Notes under the pieces: generated by a model
The model's database searches: none
What the model was told of the DNA's origin: nothing
Seen by the model: only the letters and a program-made list of their open reading frames with translations
Assembly: GCA_944323845.1 (NCBI GenBank)
Contig: CALUUA010000007.1
Span: 23,275-87,274, forward strand
DNA length: 64,000 nt
Direction of reading: 5' to 3'
Source: an uncultured Bacteroidales bacterium
GTDB lineage: Bacteria; Bacteroidota; Bacteroidia; Bacteroidales; UBA932
Part shown: positions 1-10,186 of the stretch, piece by piece
Numbering within the stretch: the first letter of the stretch is position 1
Layout: each line of letters opens with the position of its first letter
Translations under genes and position numbers: made by a program

Positions 1-2068
1 CCTGCTCCATCCGGCGGCCATACATCAGGTTTCCCATAAGACTGTCAATCTTCATGTTCAGCTGCCGCGACCAGTCCGTTTTCATCAGTCGGGACAGATA
101 TGTCTCCTCGCCGAAATTCTCCTTTTCGTCCTGAACCAGTTCCTCGAAATCCTCGTAATTCAGTTTGGGAGCCGTCATCTTCCGCAGAACCAGATTCATC
201 ATCAGCCTCATGTTTTCAGAGGGGCCAGAAGCTATCACTTCATGCCAATAATTCCCGAGAGCGACCAGCACGCCCGTCCCGTTCTCCGCCAGAATGGCAC
301 CGTACTCGTCATCGTCAAGACCTTCGATACCTCCAAGTTCCATATAGCCCGCCATGCCTTCATACAGCGGAAAATCATCTTCCGGTATTCTGGACAGGCC
401 GCCCGGAGCGAAGATATGCATCAGTATCCTGTCTTCTGCATCATCTGTAGGACGCAGGACAAACTTCATCCCGTTTGTCAGGGTCACTTCATCTATCTTC
501 GTCGACGGATAATGCCGCCGGTCTGCGATCATGCTCTCGTCGAAATCCTTTTCAGGGGTCAGCCAGTCCGGCACAGAAGTCTTTCCTGTTTCCGGCACAG
601 GAGGTTCGGGAACATAAACATACGCCTCATGCTCCATAGAGGAAGCGGCCTCCCACAATGAATCCACTGTTTCAGCAGTCATACCGGATTCCCCAGCGAC
701 ATTGAACCTGTATGAAGCCAGCCGATGTCCGTCACCCGCAGCAAGCCAGCCGCCGAGAATTTCCTGAAGATCCGACGATTCCGTCTCCGCCAACCTTGCC
801 TTCAGCCACCCGAACTGCTCCGGATCGGTAACTTCATTGTCCTGGAACAGGACAATATCTTCGATCGAAGCACAGATTTCGGTGGAATTCCTGTCCCATT
901 CGGGTCTGCGGAAACCTTCAAGGAAAGCCGTTTTCACCGCTGCCAGCTCTTCAGGGGAAAAGCCTTGTTCCTCAATCCGCCTCAATTCCGACAATGCCCC
1001 GAAAAGACGGTCCGACGCTTCGATGTTGTCATCCCCGTCCGCAGATATCAGAAAATGGTCCGTATCGGCCAGATACCAGTTGTTCTGCAGCGATGCCTGC
1101 ACGCCGGCGGCATCGAATCTGCGGTTCACTGCCCTGAGCAGCATGGATGACCTTGCAGCATCTAAAGCATCGGACATGGTACGTTTATGAATGGTCCTGT
1201 GCGGGATATAAAGCTCCAGTTCCACGCCTTGCCTCAACGTATCCCGAAGCTGGGCATAAGTAGTCCCTGGAGCGTATTCCATAGGAAACTCCCTGTAGTC
1301 CGGAGATGATGAAGGAGCCAGACGGCCGAGCGTTTTCCTCAGTTTTTTGTCGACCTCGGACGGATCTATATCCCCAACGAGGACTACGGTAGCCTGGGAA
1401 AGAGTGTACCAGCTGTCATGGAAGTCTTTCAGGATTTCCGGTGTGATGGCCATGATGTCCTGTGCCGTACCCAGCGGAATCCCTTCGGAATATTTTCCGC
1501 ACCCCATCTTCAATCCGTAAAAATCGTCTCCTACATCGTAGTTTGCCAGCTCTGCGAGGATGATGCCTTTTTCCTCCTCCACATCGCGCGGATTCAGAGT
1601 GATCCCGGTAAGCCAGTCCTTGACTATCAGCAGAGCCATGTCGATACTGCGCGGAGTGTCTGTCGGCACCGAAAACATATAGACTGTCCTGTCATATCCG
1701 GTATATGCATTCAGGCCGAAGCCATACTGGACCCCTGTAGACTCGATATACTCCACAAGTTTCCTGTCCGGAAAATGTTTCGTTCCCCCGAAAGCCATAT
1801 GCTCCAGAAAATGGGCTGCCCCACGGTTCCCGGGGTTTTCCAATACGGAACCGGCCTTGAACATCAAGCGGCACTCCACCATCTTCGACGGGGAGGAATT
1901 ATGCATGATGACATAACTAAGGCCGTTTTCGAGAACTCCGGACCGGAGGCCTTCAGGAGCCTTGACCGGCTCATCCGGTTCCGCTGCATATGCAGGGAGA
2001 ACCCTTGTCAAAATGACTGCTGCAGCCAACACAGGCCACAGCAGTCTTTTCATAAGCGTATCTTTCAT
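1..2068 (-). CDS. M16 family zinc metallopeptidase (partial, C-terminus outside window)
   Basis: My reading of the minus strand gives an open frame that runs off the left edge, about 689 codons. It begins with a Sec signal peptide (MKRLLWPVLAAAVIL...AYA). The inverted zinc-binding motif HFLEH lies about 80 residues after the signal start, followed by a conserved M16 N-terminal domain and a downstream EEEKG...E segment typical of the third zinc ligand region. Two in-frame ATGs exist, at 2068 and 2053; the second sits directly before the hydrophobic signal, so either is possible. M16 peptidases degrade peptides and unfolded proteins in the periplasm or envelope. The gene lies 58 bp downstream of a SusC-SusD-lipoprotein run on the same strand, which suggests it processes what that system imports. 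Family certain, substrate unknown. Confidence 0.9.
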   Translation of the reverse strand, partial: MKDTLMKRLLWPVLAAAVILTRVLPAYAAEPDEPVKAPEGLRSGVLENGLSYVIMHNSSPSKMVECRLMFKAGSVLENPGNRGAAHFLEHMAFGGTKHFPDRKLVEYIESTGVQYGFGLNAYTGYDRTVYMFSVPTDTPRSIDMALLIVKDWLTGITLNPRDVEEEKGIILAELANYDVGDDFYGLKMGCGKYSEGIPLGTAQDIMAITPEILKDFHDSWYTLSQATVVLVGDIDPSEVDKKLRKTLGRLAPSSSPDYREFPMEYAPGTTYAQLRDTLRQGVELELYIPHRTIHKRTMSDALDAARSSMLLRAVNRRFDAAGVQASLQNNWYLADTDHFLISADGDDNIEASDRLFGALSELRRIEEQGFSPEELAAVKTAFLEGFRRPEWDRNSTEICASIEDIVLFQDNEVTDPEQFGWLKARLAETESSDLQEILGGWLAAGDGHRLASYRFNVAGESGMTAETVDSLWEAASSMEHEAYVYVPEPPVPETGKTSVPDWLTPEKDFDESMIADRRHYPSTKIDEVTLTNGMKFVLRPTDDAEDRILMHIFAPGGLSRIPEDDFPLYEGMAGYMELGGIEGLDDDEYGAILAENGTGVLVALGNYWHEVIASGPSENMRLMMNLVLRKMTAPKLNYEDFEELVQDEKENFGEETYLSRLMKTDWSRQLNMKIDSLMGNLMYGRRMEQ

Positions 2069-2126
2069 TTGTCTTACAATTCTCCGGAAAGATATGAATT
2101 AATTCCGTAGAAAGCAAAACTGCACC

Positions 2127-3323
2127 CTATTCGGCAGGAACAGCCGCCTTCGGAGTATAGGTAACTTCGATTCTGGTATAATCAGAATCGAAAGAGCACC
2201 TGTAGATGCAGAACGAGAATTTCATGGATTCGTTGGAAACGGAAGCCGCAGGTTCGATCCAGTTTGTCCCTTCCCATACATCCTCGGATATCTCGTCACA
2301 GTTCAGGTGATAGGCGGGATTGGCAGTGCAGTCTCCTGCCCAGTCAGGAGTATTCTCCGGATCGAGGGTGCCATCGGCAATGGCGGCAAGTTCCCTGTCA
2401 TATGCAGAGAAAGAATATCCGAACGGCACTATCGTGATAGGGTCGTCATACTGATTCAGACCCTCTCCGAGGAAGTTTATGGAACCGTCTTCATTGACAG
2501 CGATATTGTCCAGAGACATGATGAACTGTTCATCTGAATCCGGCGTCCAGTCTATCGCCTCCATCAGGATTCCGTAGCATGCAGATGCCCACTCCCCGTA
2601 CCAATAGTCGGTATTGTCTACGGTAACTGCGCGCAAGGCTTCATACATCTTGTCCTGGATGCCCATAGGGTTAGATAGCATCTTAAGCACAGGCTTGCCC
2701 GGCTGTGAAGACTCGCTTAAAGTGATTTCCGTCTTCCCTGTGATGGTCTGGACAGCAAGCGGCTCACCGGTATCCGGATCCGTGCCGGTGTACTGTACCG
2801 TAACATCAATAAGCCCGATATAACCGGAAAGGTCGATGCCCGTAGCTTCCATAAAGCCGCCGAGGATTTCTTCCTGTTCAGGTGTATCGTCAGGATTCGA
2901 TACTGCGATTACCGTAAACTGGAAAGCTTCGTTTATATCCAGGCCTTCCGGATTGGAAGCTGTAGGATCAAGGATGACCGACAAGGACAGGTTTTCGTCC
3001 AGAGCGATGTCATCCCCGCATACCAGACTGAAAGACCCCTCGCGTGAACCGGCAGGTATGGACACGGGATTCCCGGAAATTTCCACTGAAGCCCCCCCCT
3101 CGCCGCTTACGGCAAATGTCAGGTCTATATCCTCATCCAGAGCCGTGGTAAGCATCACATCCACGTCAATGGACTCGCCAGCGACTCCATACATGGATGT
3201 ATTTTCAGAATTCAGATAAATGTAGTTAGTTCCTTCATAGCCGTTGTTCACCGGCCCATCGCAGGATGAAACCCCTGCTGCAACGATCAGCGCCATAGCG
3301 CCGAATGACAAGATTTTTTTCAT
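2127..3323 (-). CDS. SusCD-associated surface lipoprotein, Calx-beta-like N-terminal region
   Basis: The 398-residue product starts at the ATG at 3323; the frame extends 19 codons further upstream, but the lipoprotein signal MKKILSFGAMALIVAAGVSSC fits this start, with Cys as the lipidation site. The segment after the signal has alternating acidic beta-strand sequence (DVDVMLTTALDEDIDLTF, then SIPAGSREGSFSL) resembling Calx-beta or BACON-like adhesion domains. The C-terminal half has no motif I recognise. It follows the SusD gene after about 65 bp and precedes the M16 peptidase, the position where SusE/SusF-like ligand-binding lipoproteins occur. A surface binding role for the SusCD cargo is inferred, not shown. 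Confidence 0.75.
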   Translation of the reverse strand: MKKILSFGAMALIVAAGVSSCDGPVNNGYEGTNYIYLNSENTSMYGVAGESIDVDVMLTTALDEDIDLTFAVSGEGGASVEISGNPVSIPAGSREGSFSLVCGDDIALDENLSLSVILDPTASNPEGLDINEAFQFTVIAVSNPDDTPEQEEILGGFMEATGIDLSGYIGLIDVTVQYTGTDPDTGEPLAVQTITGKTEITLSESSQPGKPVLKMLSNPMGIQDKMYEALRAVTVDNTDYWYGEWASACYGILMEAIDWTPDSDEQFIMSLDNIAVNEDGSINFLGEGLNQYDDPITIVPFGYSFSAYDRELAAIADGTLDPENTPDWAGDCTANPAYHLNCDEISEDVWEGTNWIEPAASVSNESMKFSFCIYRCSFDSDYTRIEVTYTPKAAVPAE

Positions 3324-3387
3324 GGTATTGAATTGATTTGTTGAACTTCGTATTATATATTCAGATTCATTGCTTTGCACTCCCGGC

Positions 3388-4788
3388 TCATTCTACGGCT
3401 ATTACCGGCCAGTCTGGATTCTGATGGACAGCTTCGTTGTACCTGTACTCCGACCTCGGTATAGGGAAGAGCCAACGGTAGTCCCCTGCCTTGATTGTAG
3501 ACGAAATATTATTTCCGAAATTGCTGTATCTCGGCAGGTCTCCGTCGAGACGTTTCAAATCGAACCATCTGGTACCCTCCCCGACGAACTCCTTTCTCTT
3601 CTCTTCCAGAATAGCCTCCACCAGTCCGTCTCCGGTAAGTGCCGGGTCAGAAGACAAATCCCATGTCTGAGCCCCTCTTGCGGCCAGATATCTGTTCATT
3701 AGGGCTATGGCTTCCGGCTCCTGATTGTCTCTGGCATAAGCCTCGGCAACGGCAAAGCACACTCCGCTATAGCGCAGGGTATTGATATACCTTACTTCGG
3801 TATCCTCGTAGTACAGCCTGTTGTACTTGCCCATGTTCCGCACCGGTCTGGGATTGTCCGTGTCAGCGGACATCGTGAACTGCCAGACAGTCCAGGCCTC
3901 CCTCATGTCGCCTTCATCGAAGACGATGTCGTCGTTCAGGATATAATAGTCTCCGGATTCAGTATCATAGCACAGATCGGTATAGAATGTGTCGAAGATA
4001 TAGGGTGCGAAAATACGTTCCTTGCTCTCGCTGTCGCTCCATAGATTGTCATAGTCGGTCTGCGTCCACCGGGATTCCGCATCAGACAGAAGCGGCAGCC
4101 CGCACTTGATGACCTCTTTATAATTCCCTTTCCAGAGTTCGACTTCTGTTTTCAGGGCATTTACCGCCTGAGTCCCCAGATAATACACTTCCGATGTCCC
4201 GTTCTCTACTGACAACGCTTCCTTCAGAAGCCCGTCAATCTCCGAAATACAGTCCCTGACTGAAGAGCGCGGAAGAAACTGGAGCTCCAGCCTGTCTTTC
4301 AGTATTATTCCGTCCTTATCCATGTTTTCGTCTGTCCACACCGGTCCATAGAGGCGGAGCAGGTCGAAATAGCACATCGCCTTAAGCGCAAGGGCTTCGG
4401 ACCGCACCTGAGAAAGCGCTGTCTCGTCTTCCTCGTCTTCCACTGTCACATTTTCAAGCCGCGGAATCAAGGCGTTCACTGTCGCTACGGTCATATAGTA
4501 ATCCATCCATACGGTGGACGAGAAATCATCGATGGCCCTTTCCTGCCAATTGTACAGATTCAGCAGATCGGCATAACTGCCGGACAGGTTCGTAGGCACG
4601 AAATCATCGCTCAGGACAGAAAGTTCCACCTGTATCCTCGGCAATGAATTATAGGCAGACGACAGCAATTCACGGGCTCTCTGCACCGAGTTTATCGCAG
4701 AAGGATCCGAATACTGGTCTTCAAGTCTGATATCCAGGCATCCGGTGGCTGCCGCCAATGCCAACATGCATATAATGATTTTCTTCAT
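3388..4788 (-). CDS. SusD/RagB family nutrient-binding lipoprotein
   Basis: The 466-residue product has a lipoprotein signal ending in AATGC and the helical TPR-like architecture of SusD proteins: an N-terminal segment with an RARELLSSAYNSLPRI stretch, and the typical C-terminal block with EEKRKEFVGEGTRWFDLKRL followed by LFPIPRSE and an NPDWP ending. SusD proteins form the lid over a SusC barrel and capture the ligand at the cell surface. The gene is 22 bp downstream of the SusC gene, so the two form one transcript and one complex. No glycoside hydrolase is nearby; an M16 peptidase is, so peptide binding like RagB is more likely than glycan binding, by inference. Confidence 0.95.
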   Translation of the reverse strand: MKKIIICMLALAAATGCLDIRLEDQYSDPSAINSVQRARELLSSAYNSLPRIQVELSVLSDDFVPTNLSGSYADLLNLYNWQERAIDDFSSTVWMDYYMTVATVNALIPRLENVTVEDEEDETALSQVRSEALALKAMCYFDLLRLYGPVWTDENMDKDGIILKDRLELQFLPRSSVRDCISEIDGLLKEALSVENGTSEVYYLGTQAVNALKTEVELWKGNYKEVIKCGLPLLSDAESRWTQTDYDNLWSDSESKERIFAPYIFDTFYTDLCYDTESGDYYILNDDIVFDEGDMREAWTVWQFTMSADTDNPRPVRNMGKYNRLYYEDTEVRYINTLRYSGVCFAVAEAYARDNQEPEAIALMNRYLAARGAQTWDLSSDPALTGDGLVEAILEEKRKEFVGEGTRWFDLKRLDGDLPRYSNFGNNISSTIKAGDYRWLFPIPRSEYRYNEAVHQNPDWPVIAVE

Positions 4789-4810
4789 ATCAATATCAAT
4801 CAGTTGCGTT

Positions 4811-7800
4811 TTAGAATGAAAGGCTCAGGCTGAGAGTAACGACAGGCTGCTGCTGTCCCACGAGAGAACCTGATTCAGGATCCGATTCCCGGTATCTTGT
4901 AATCGTGAACAGGTTGGAAGCCTGAAGGGCCACATTGGCATACTTGACGGCCCCTTTTGTCCACTCGAGCTGCTTCTCCGAAAACCTGTACCTTAACGAA
5001 AGCATGGAAAGACGCAGATAGTCGCTGCTGCCGATGCTCTTGCTGTTCGGCCAGGCTGTCAGGTTCTCGATGACGGAAGAAGAATAGAAAGGGGTATGGT
5101 ACATCTTGTCCTGATCCCCTGCCTTGAACCACATATTCTGCACCTGACCTTTGACGGCATTCTTGTTCGCATCGTCATAGTACCTGACGTAAGAATATGC
5201 ATACTGCTTCACGCCGCCGAATACATAATAGAAGTCTGCATCGAATTCGAGATTCTTCCATGTGAAACTGAGGTTTATCGTTCCGCTGTACGGAGGTACG
5301 GAATGCCCGAGAGCCACCATATCATCCCTGGTCAGGGTCTCGTCAGCCTGTATTTCCCTGCCGTCGCCTCCCCTGAATACGGGAAGTCCTGTCATAGGGT
5401 CCAATCCGAGGGAAATCGGGCCGTAAAGCATGTCGTAAGACTTGCCCACTTCGAAATCCGGAATAATGGTATCCTCTCCCGTATAGAGCCTGTCGCCGTC
5501 ATAAAGATCCAGCACCTTGTTCCTGTTGTATGCTATCGAAAATCTCAGATTCAGCCTCAGATCATTAAGATTCAGAATCTTCGCGAATACGGATGCTTCG
5601 ATTCCGGAATTGCTGAGCACGCCTATGTTCCTCTTAAGGGTCGTAAAGCCGTTTGAAGCCGGAATCGGGACATCCAGAAGGGCGTCTTCAGTGACCCTGT
5701 TATAATATCCGATATCGAAAGACACCACATCGAAAAGTCCGAATGACACTCCTGCCTCGGTGGAAACAGTCTGCTCCGGACGGAGGGAATCATTGTAGAG
5801 CGATATCAACTCGAGCAGTCTGGTATCTCCATAGCTGTCGTCCAGATAAGAGAAGGTGGCGACGGCCAGAGACGGCGAGACTCCAGCCAGATTTGCTGTC
5901 CGGCCGTAGGAAGCCTTGAACCTGAGGGAAGATATAGGTCTCCAGTCCTTGAAATAGGACTTGACGTCCCAGCCGGCGCCGACAGCCCATGCCGCGTTCC
6001 ATCTCTTGTCTTTAGGAAGAATCGACGATGCATCGGCCTTGTACGTACCGAATATGTCGTAGGTCTCATCGAAAGTATATCCCGCCAGAACACCTATGCC
6101 TATCTGGGCGGTAGTTTCATGCATGTTGCTCGTGCTGAGCTTTCTGGAACCTTCCAGAGACTGGTTTATGGCGGCAGCGGACTTTTGCGTCCCGACACCG
6201 TAGCCTGTCAGGGACATATTGTCTATGTCATCCCAATAATAGTCCGTATTGGCTCCGACAGTGAAATCATGCTTGCCGATTATCTTGTTGTAGGTAATAC
6301 GGACATTCGTCGTCAGGTTCGTGTTCGTATTCTTGGCCTTTGTCAGGCGTCCGCGTTCATTTTCCGCCGCGCCGCTGTTAATTTCCTCGTATGCAGTGGA
6401 AGGAACAAGCTCCAGCGACTCGGAAAGCACCATGTCGATACCTGCGACCGCATCTACCTGCAGACCGTCGACAGGTTCCAGATTGATACTTGCCGTCGTA
6501 CCGAAACGTTTTTCGGTGGACGTCCGGTCATATTGGTACACCAGATCATCATATGTCCTGTCCGGATATGACCAGAGCTCCCCGCTCGTAGGACTTTCGT
6601 AAGGATTCAGCTCATATACAAGAGATGAAGGAGAATATGAGGAACCGTTAGGACTGTTGGCTTTCGAATAGCCTCCGTTCACACTCACGGAGACATAGCC
6701 TCTCTTGCCGACAGCCTGATCCAGACTTATCCTTCCGGTGAATCTGGAGACATCGTTTCCCGGTATCTGTCCGCCCTGATAGCTGTAGTTGGCCGAAGCA
6801 TAATAGGATGTCTTGCTGGTACCTCCCCTTACGCTCAGATTGTGACGCTGGTAAAAGTCATTGCGAAGCAAGGTCTTGAACCAGTCGGTATTTGTCTGGC
6901 GGAGCTTGTCGAGTATGGCCGCACCTTCGGCAATCATCTGGTCGAGGTTCGGATCATTCGGAAAATATCTTCTGTAATAGTCTTCGCTGTACCTGTAACC
7001 GGGGGCTTCTTCATTTTTCAGCAGCCGTTCCAATTCCAGTTTTTCGGCAGAATCCATCATCTGTACAGCCCTGCGGCCGCGCATGGTGACGCCGCCGTTG
7101 AAGCTGTATGTCACGAGGGTTTCACCGTTCGTACCGCGGACGGAAGTGATCTCAAGGACACCGTTTGCAGCCTTGGTACCATACAGGGCACAGGCTACAG
7201 CGTCCTTCAGAATCTTGATGTCGGCGATATCCATCGGATTCAGCGTCATGAAGGCATCGGAGGAAATGACCTGACCGTCGAGTACATACAGGGGTTCGTT
7301 GGCGGTGTCACCTTCCCTGAAAGAAGAATTGCCCCTGATCCTGATTTCCGGTTTCGTGCCGAGGTCTCCCCTGTTCGTAACTACGAGCCCGGGGGCTGCG
7401 CCTTGCAGAGACAGCGACATGTCTATCATAGGCTTGTCTTGCATTCGCTTGACATCCACGACATTGATGACTCCGGCCTTCGCCCTGATATCCACATCGT
7501 TGATGTTCTGCCGGCCTGTCACCACGGCTTCCATCATCATGTTGTCATCGGCTTTCAGAACGAAATCCTGTTCCGCCTGACCGATATATTCTATGGAAGT
7601 GGTCTGCATCCCGAGGAAAGAAGCCTCGACTATGAGACCTTTCCCGTCCGGGAGTTCAAGGGAATACCAGCCGTTCGCATCTGTCGATGTACCGTTCCTG
7701 ATGTCTCCGCGCACATATACATTGGCACCGGGGAGTGGTTCCCCTGCCTCATCCTTGACCTGCCCGACCAGAAGATGCTTGCCCGGGCTCTGGGCGGATA

Positions 7801-7864
7801 CGACATACGCCGGAACGGTCATCGCGAGCACGACGGCCATGAATAGAGGGAAAAATTTTTTCAT
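4811..7864 (-). CDS. SusC/RagA family TonB-dependent outer-membrane transporter
   Basis: The 1017-residue product has a signal peptide, then a carboxypeptidase-regulatory-like domain (about residues 31-110, VGQVKDEAGEPLPGANVYV), then a plug domain with LQGAAPGLVV and KPEIRIRGNSSF and the SusC-type LYVLDGQVISSDAF...ILKDAVACALYGTKAANG region. The rest is a long barrel ending in the aromatic-terminated strand PVVTLSLSLSF. It imports bulky ligands with energy from TonB-ExbBD. It is first in the transcript SusC-SusD-lipoprotein-M16 peptidase. Nothing in this window encodes an anti-sigma factor or two-component regulator for it, so its control is not visible here. Its size is normal for the family. 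Confidence 0.96.
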   Translation of the reverse strand: MKKFFPLFMAVVLAMTVPAYVVSAQSPGKHLLVGQVKDEAGEPLPGANVYVRGDIRNGTSTDANGWYSLELPDGKGLIVEASFLGMQTTSIEYIGQAEQDFVLKADDNMMMEAVVTGRQNINDVDIRAKAGVINVVDVKRMQDKPMIDMSLSLQGAAPGLVVTNRGDLGTKPEIRIRGNSSFREGDTANEPLYVLDGQVISSDAFMTLNPMDIADIKILKDAVACALYGTKAANGVLEITSVRGTNGETLVTYSFNGGVTMRGRRAVQMMDSAEKLELERLLKNEEAPGYRYSEDYYRRYFPNDPNLDQMIAEGAAILDKLRQTNTDWFKTLLRNDFYQRHNLSVRGGTSKTSYYASANYSYQGGQIPGNDVSRFTGRISLDQAVGKRGYVSVSVNGGYSKANSPNGSSYSPSSLVYELNPYESPTSGELWSYPDRTYDDLVYQYDRTSTEKRFGTTASINLEPVDGLQVDAVAGIDMVLSESLELVPSTAYEEINSGAAENERGRLTKAKNTNTNLTTNVRITYNKIIGKHDFTVGANTDYYWDDIDNMSLTGYGVGTQKSAAAINQSLEGSRKLSTSNMHETTAQIGIGVLAGYTFDETYDIFGTYKADASSILPKDKRWNAAWAVGAGWDVKSYFKDWRPISSLRFKASYGRTANLAGVSPSLAVATFSYLDDSYGDTRLLELISLYNDSLRPEQTVSTEAGVSFGLFDVVSFDIGYYNRVTEDALLDVPIPASNGFTTLKRNIGVLSNSGIEASVFAKILNLNDLRLNLRFSIAYNRNKVLDLYDGDRLYTGEDTIIPDFEVGKSYDMLYGPISLGLDPMTGLPVFRGGDGREIQADETLTRDDMVALGHSVPPYSGTINLSFTWKNLEFDADFYYVFGGVKQYAYSYVRYYDDANKNAVKGQVQNMWFKAGDQDKMYHTPFYSSSVIENLTAWPNSKSIGSSDYLRLSMLSLRYRFSEKQLEWTKGAVKYANVALQASNLFTITRYRESDPESGSLVGQQQPVVTLSLSLSF

Positions 7865-7893
7865 TTTATCGTCAAGTCCGTTTTATACTTCCG

Positions 7894-7924
7894 CAAAAAT
7901 GGATAATAAAATTCATTTTTACAA
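7894..7924 (-). promoter_or_regulatory. Putative promoter of the SusC operon
   Basis: On the minus strand a TTG (-33 element) is separated by 20 nt from CATTTTTG, one mismatch from the Bacteroidota -7 consensus TAnnTTTG. The start codon of the SusC gene lies about 30 nt downstream. The region is AT-rich. Moderate support only, because the -7 box is imperfect. Confidence 0.4.
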
Positions 7925-7976
7925 TAGCAACAAATTGCGATTGACGCCTTCCCCCTGCCCTTAACGCACCGGATTG

Positions 7977-8561
7977 TCAGCCGTGAAGGGCAAAATATTT
8001 CCAGAGAGGCGCAGCCATCAAGGCCTGGCGGAGCTTGTCTGAAACGAGAAGCTGCCTGACCTGCTCCGCTGTAAGCAGGCACACTTTAAGATCTTCAGTA
8101 CTATCCAGATGCTGTTCGGATATTTTCCTCACGCCTTTGGCCAGAAAACAATGGGTAAGATTGCTGGTAGTGCTGGGATTGCCAGAAATGAGCATGAATT
8201 CCTCCCATTCGCCTCCGCCATAGCCCGTTTCCTCCGCCAGCTCCCGCCGGGCAGCCTCCAGCGGCGTTTCCCCGGCTTCTATCACACCTGCCGGAATCTC
8301 GTAGCAAGTCTTGCCGAGCCCGTAACGGAACTGACGTTCCATCACGAAGAGTCCGTCTTCCGTGATGGCCGTCACATTTATCCAGTCCGGATATTCGAGA
8401 ACGTAAAATTCAGGGTTTATCCTTCCGTCCGGAAGCCTGACCTTGTCATGACGCACTGTCAGCCACGGCGGCCTCCGGACCAGGTATTCGCTGCTTACCG
8501 TCTCCCATTTGCCGTCATCGCTGACGGCATCTTCCAGATTGAAATCTTTCAGGAAATCCAT
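7977..8561 (-). CDS. Nudix hydrolase, ADP-ribose pyrophosphatase type
   Basis: The 194-residue product carries a complete Nudix box (GX5EX7REUXEEXGU) at residues 92-114: Gly92, Glu98, Arg106-Glu107, Glu110-Glu111 and Gly113. The arrangement RQFRYGLGKTCYEIPAGVIEAGE just before it resembles ADP-sugar pyrophosphatases, which hydrolyse ADP-ribose and related nucleoside diphosphate sugars. The exact substrate cannot be fixed from sequence. The start codon lies 3 nt after the stop of the fumarase gene, so the two are almost certainly co-transcribed in the asnA-prfB-fumarase-Nudix run. Cytoplasmic, no signal peptide. Confidence 0.9.
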   Translation of the reverse strand: MDFLKDFNLEDAVSDDGKWETVSSEYLVRRPPWLTVRHDKVRLPDGRINPEFYVLEYPDWINVTAITEDGLFVMERQFRYGLGKTCYEIPAGVIEAGETPLEAARRELAEETGYGGGEWEEFMLISGNPSTTSNLTHCFLAKGVRKISEQHLDSTEDLKVCLLTAEQVRQLLVSDKLRQALMAAPLWKYFALHG

Positions 8562-8564
8562 GCC

Positions 8565-10181
8565 TTACAGTCCGAATTTCTTGAAGAAATCATTCCCCTT
8601 GTCATCCACGAGGATGAAAGCAGGAAAATCCTCCACACGGATCTTCCAGATAGCCTCCATACCGAGCTCAGGATACTCCAAACACTCGATAGACTTGATA
8701 TTGTTCTGAGCAAGGATGGCTGCAGGACCTCCGATGGAGCCGAGATAGAATCCCCCGTGCTTCTTGCAGGCATCCGTCACTTGCTGGCTTCTGTTTCCTT
8801 TCGCCAGCATGACCATACTTCCGCCGTGGGACTGGAAAAGGTCGACATACGGATCCATGCGTCCGGCAGTCGTAGGACCCATGGAACCGCAAGGCATCCC
8901 TGAAGGTGTCTTGGCAGGACCTGCATAATACACAGGGTGGTCTTTCAGATATTGAGGCATCTTTTCTCCCCTGTCCAGACGCTCCTTGATCTTCGCATGT
9001 GCTATGTCACGCGCCACTATGATGGTTCCGTTCAGACTCAGACGCGTCGATACCGGGTATTTGTGAAGCTCGCGCAGAATCTCCGGCATCGGCTGGTCCA
9101 GATTGATCTTCACGGCATTGCCCTCGCCGGCCTGACGGAGTTCTTCCGGAATCAGACGGCCAGGATTGTCGTCCAGTTTCTCTATCCATATGCCGTCCTT
9201 GTTTATCTTGCACTTGATGTTCCTGTCAGCCGAGCAGCTTACTCCCAAACCTACAGGACAGCTGGCCCCATGCCGCGGAAGACGGATGATACGCACGTCA
9301 TGGGCGTAATATTTGCCGCCGAACTGCGCTCCCAGCCCCAGTTTATGTGCCGCTTCCAGCACTTCCTGTTCCAGAGCGACGTCCCTGAACGCGCGTCCGG
9401 TCTCGTCACCGGTGGTCGGAAGACTGTCATAATAATGAGTGGAAGCAAGTTTCACTGTAAGCAGATTCTTTTCCGCAGAAGTGCCTCCTATGACAAAGGC
9501 GATATGGTACGGAGGACAGGCAGCCGTGCCGAGAGTCTTCATCTTGGATACAAGGAAAGGCACCAGAGTCTGCGGATTCAATATAGCCTTGGTCTCCTGA
9601 TACAGATATGTCTTGTTCGCCGAGCCTCCGCCCTTTGTCACACACAGGAATCTGTATTCCATGCCTTCGGCTGCCTCGATATCTATCTGGGCAGGAAGGT
9701 TGCACTTCGTGTTCACTTCTTCGTACATGGAAAGAGGGGCATTCTGCGAATAACGCAGGTTCTCTTCGGTGTATGTCTTGAAAACTCCCAGAGACAGGGC
9801 CTCTTCATCGCAATATCCTGTCCATACCTGCTGTCCCTTCTCACCGTGGATTATCGCCGTCCCGGTGTCCTGACAGAAAGGAAGCACGCCCTTTGCAGCC
9901 ACTTCGGCATTGCGGAGGAATGTCAGGGCTACATATTTGTCATTGTCGCTGGCCTCCGGATCGGAAAGTATGCTTGCCACCTGCTCGTTGTGCGCAGGGC
10001 GCAGCATGAAGGAAACATCCCTGAAGGCGGCGTTTGCCATGGCCGTCAGGCCTTCCTTTTCCACTTTCAGTACAGGCTTGCCCTCGAATTCGCCCACTGA
10101 TACATAATCCTTTGTCAGAAGATAGTATTCAGTCTTGTCCTCGCCAAGCTGAAACATCGGTGCATATTTGAATTCTACCAT
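8565..10181 (-). CDS. fumA: Class I fumarate hydratase (iron-sulfur dependent)
   Basis: The 538-residue product matches class I fumarases in length and order: an N-terminal alpha domain with [17 protein letters not shown] (the cysteine is one expected [4Fe-4S] ligand), further cysteines at TKCNLPAQ and GVSCSADRN, and a C-terminal beta domain with [26 protein letters not shown] and [17 protein letters not shown]. It interconverts fumarate and malate, in Bacteroidales usually in the reductive branch to succinate. The [4Fe-4S] cluster makes it oxygen sensitive, which suits an anaerobe. It lies 5 nt after prfB and 3 nt before the Nudix gene. The symbol fumA denotes the class; no paralogue is visible to compare. 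Confidence 0.95.
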   Translation of the reverse strand: MVEFKYAPMFQLGEDKTEYYLLTKDYVSVGEFEGKPVLKVEKEGLTAMANAAFRDVSFMLRPAHNEQVASILSDPEASDNDKYVALTFLRNAEVAAKGVLPFCQDTGTAIIHGEKGQQVWTGYCDEEALSLGVFKTYTEENLRYSQNAPLSMYEEVNTKCNLPAQIDIEAAEGMEYRFLCVTKGGGSANKTYLYQETKAILNPQTLVPFLVSKMKTLGTAACPPYHIAFVIGGTSAEKNLLTVKLASTHYYDSLPTTGDETGRAFRDVALEQEVLEAAHKLGLGAQFGGKYYAHDVRIIRLPRHGASCPVGLGVSCSADRNIKCKINKDGIWIEKLDDNPGRLIPEELRQAGEGNAVKINLDQPMPEILRELHKYPVSTRLSLNGTIIVARDIAHAKIKERLDRGEKMPQYLKDHPVYYAGPAKTPSGMPCGSMGPTTAGRMDPYVDLFQSHGGSMVMLAKGNRSQQVTDACKKHGGFYLGSIGGPAAILAQNNIKSIECLEYPELGMEAIWKIRVEDFPAFILVDDKGNDFFKKFGL

Positions 10182-10186
10182 ATCTG

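Noticed and set aside
6842..7846. 334-codon plus-strand frame opposite the SusC gene
   Set aside because: Antisense shadow of a gene with clear family motifs; no motif or start signal of its own.
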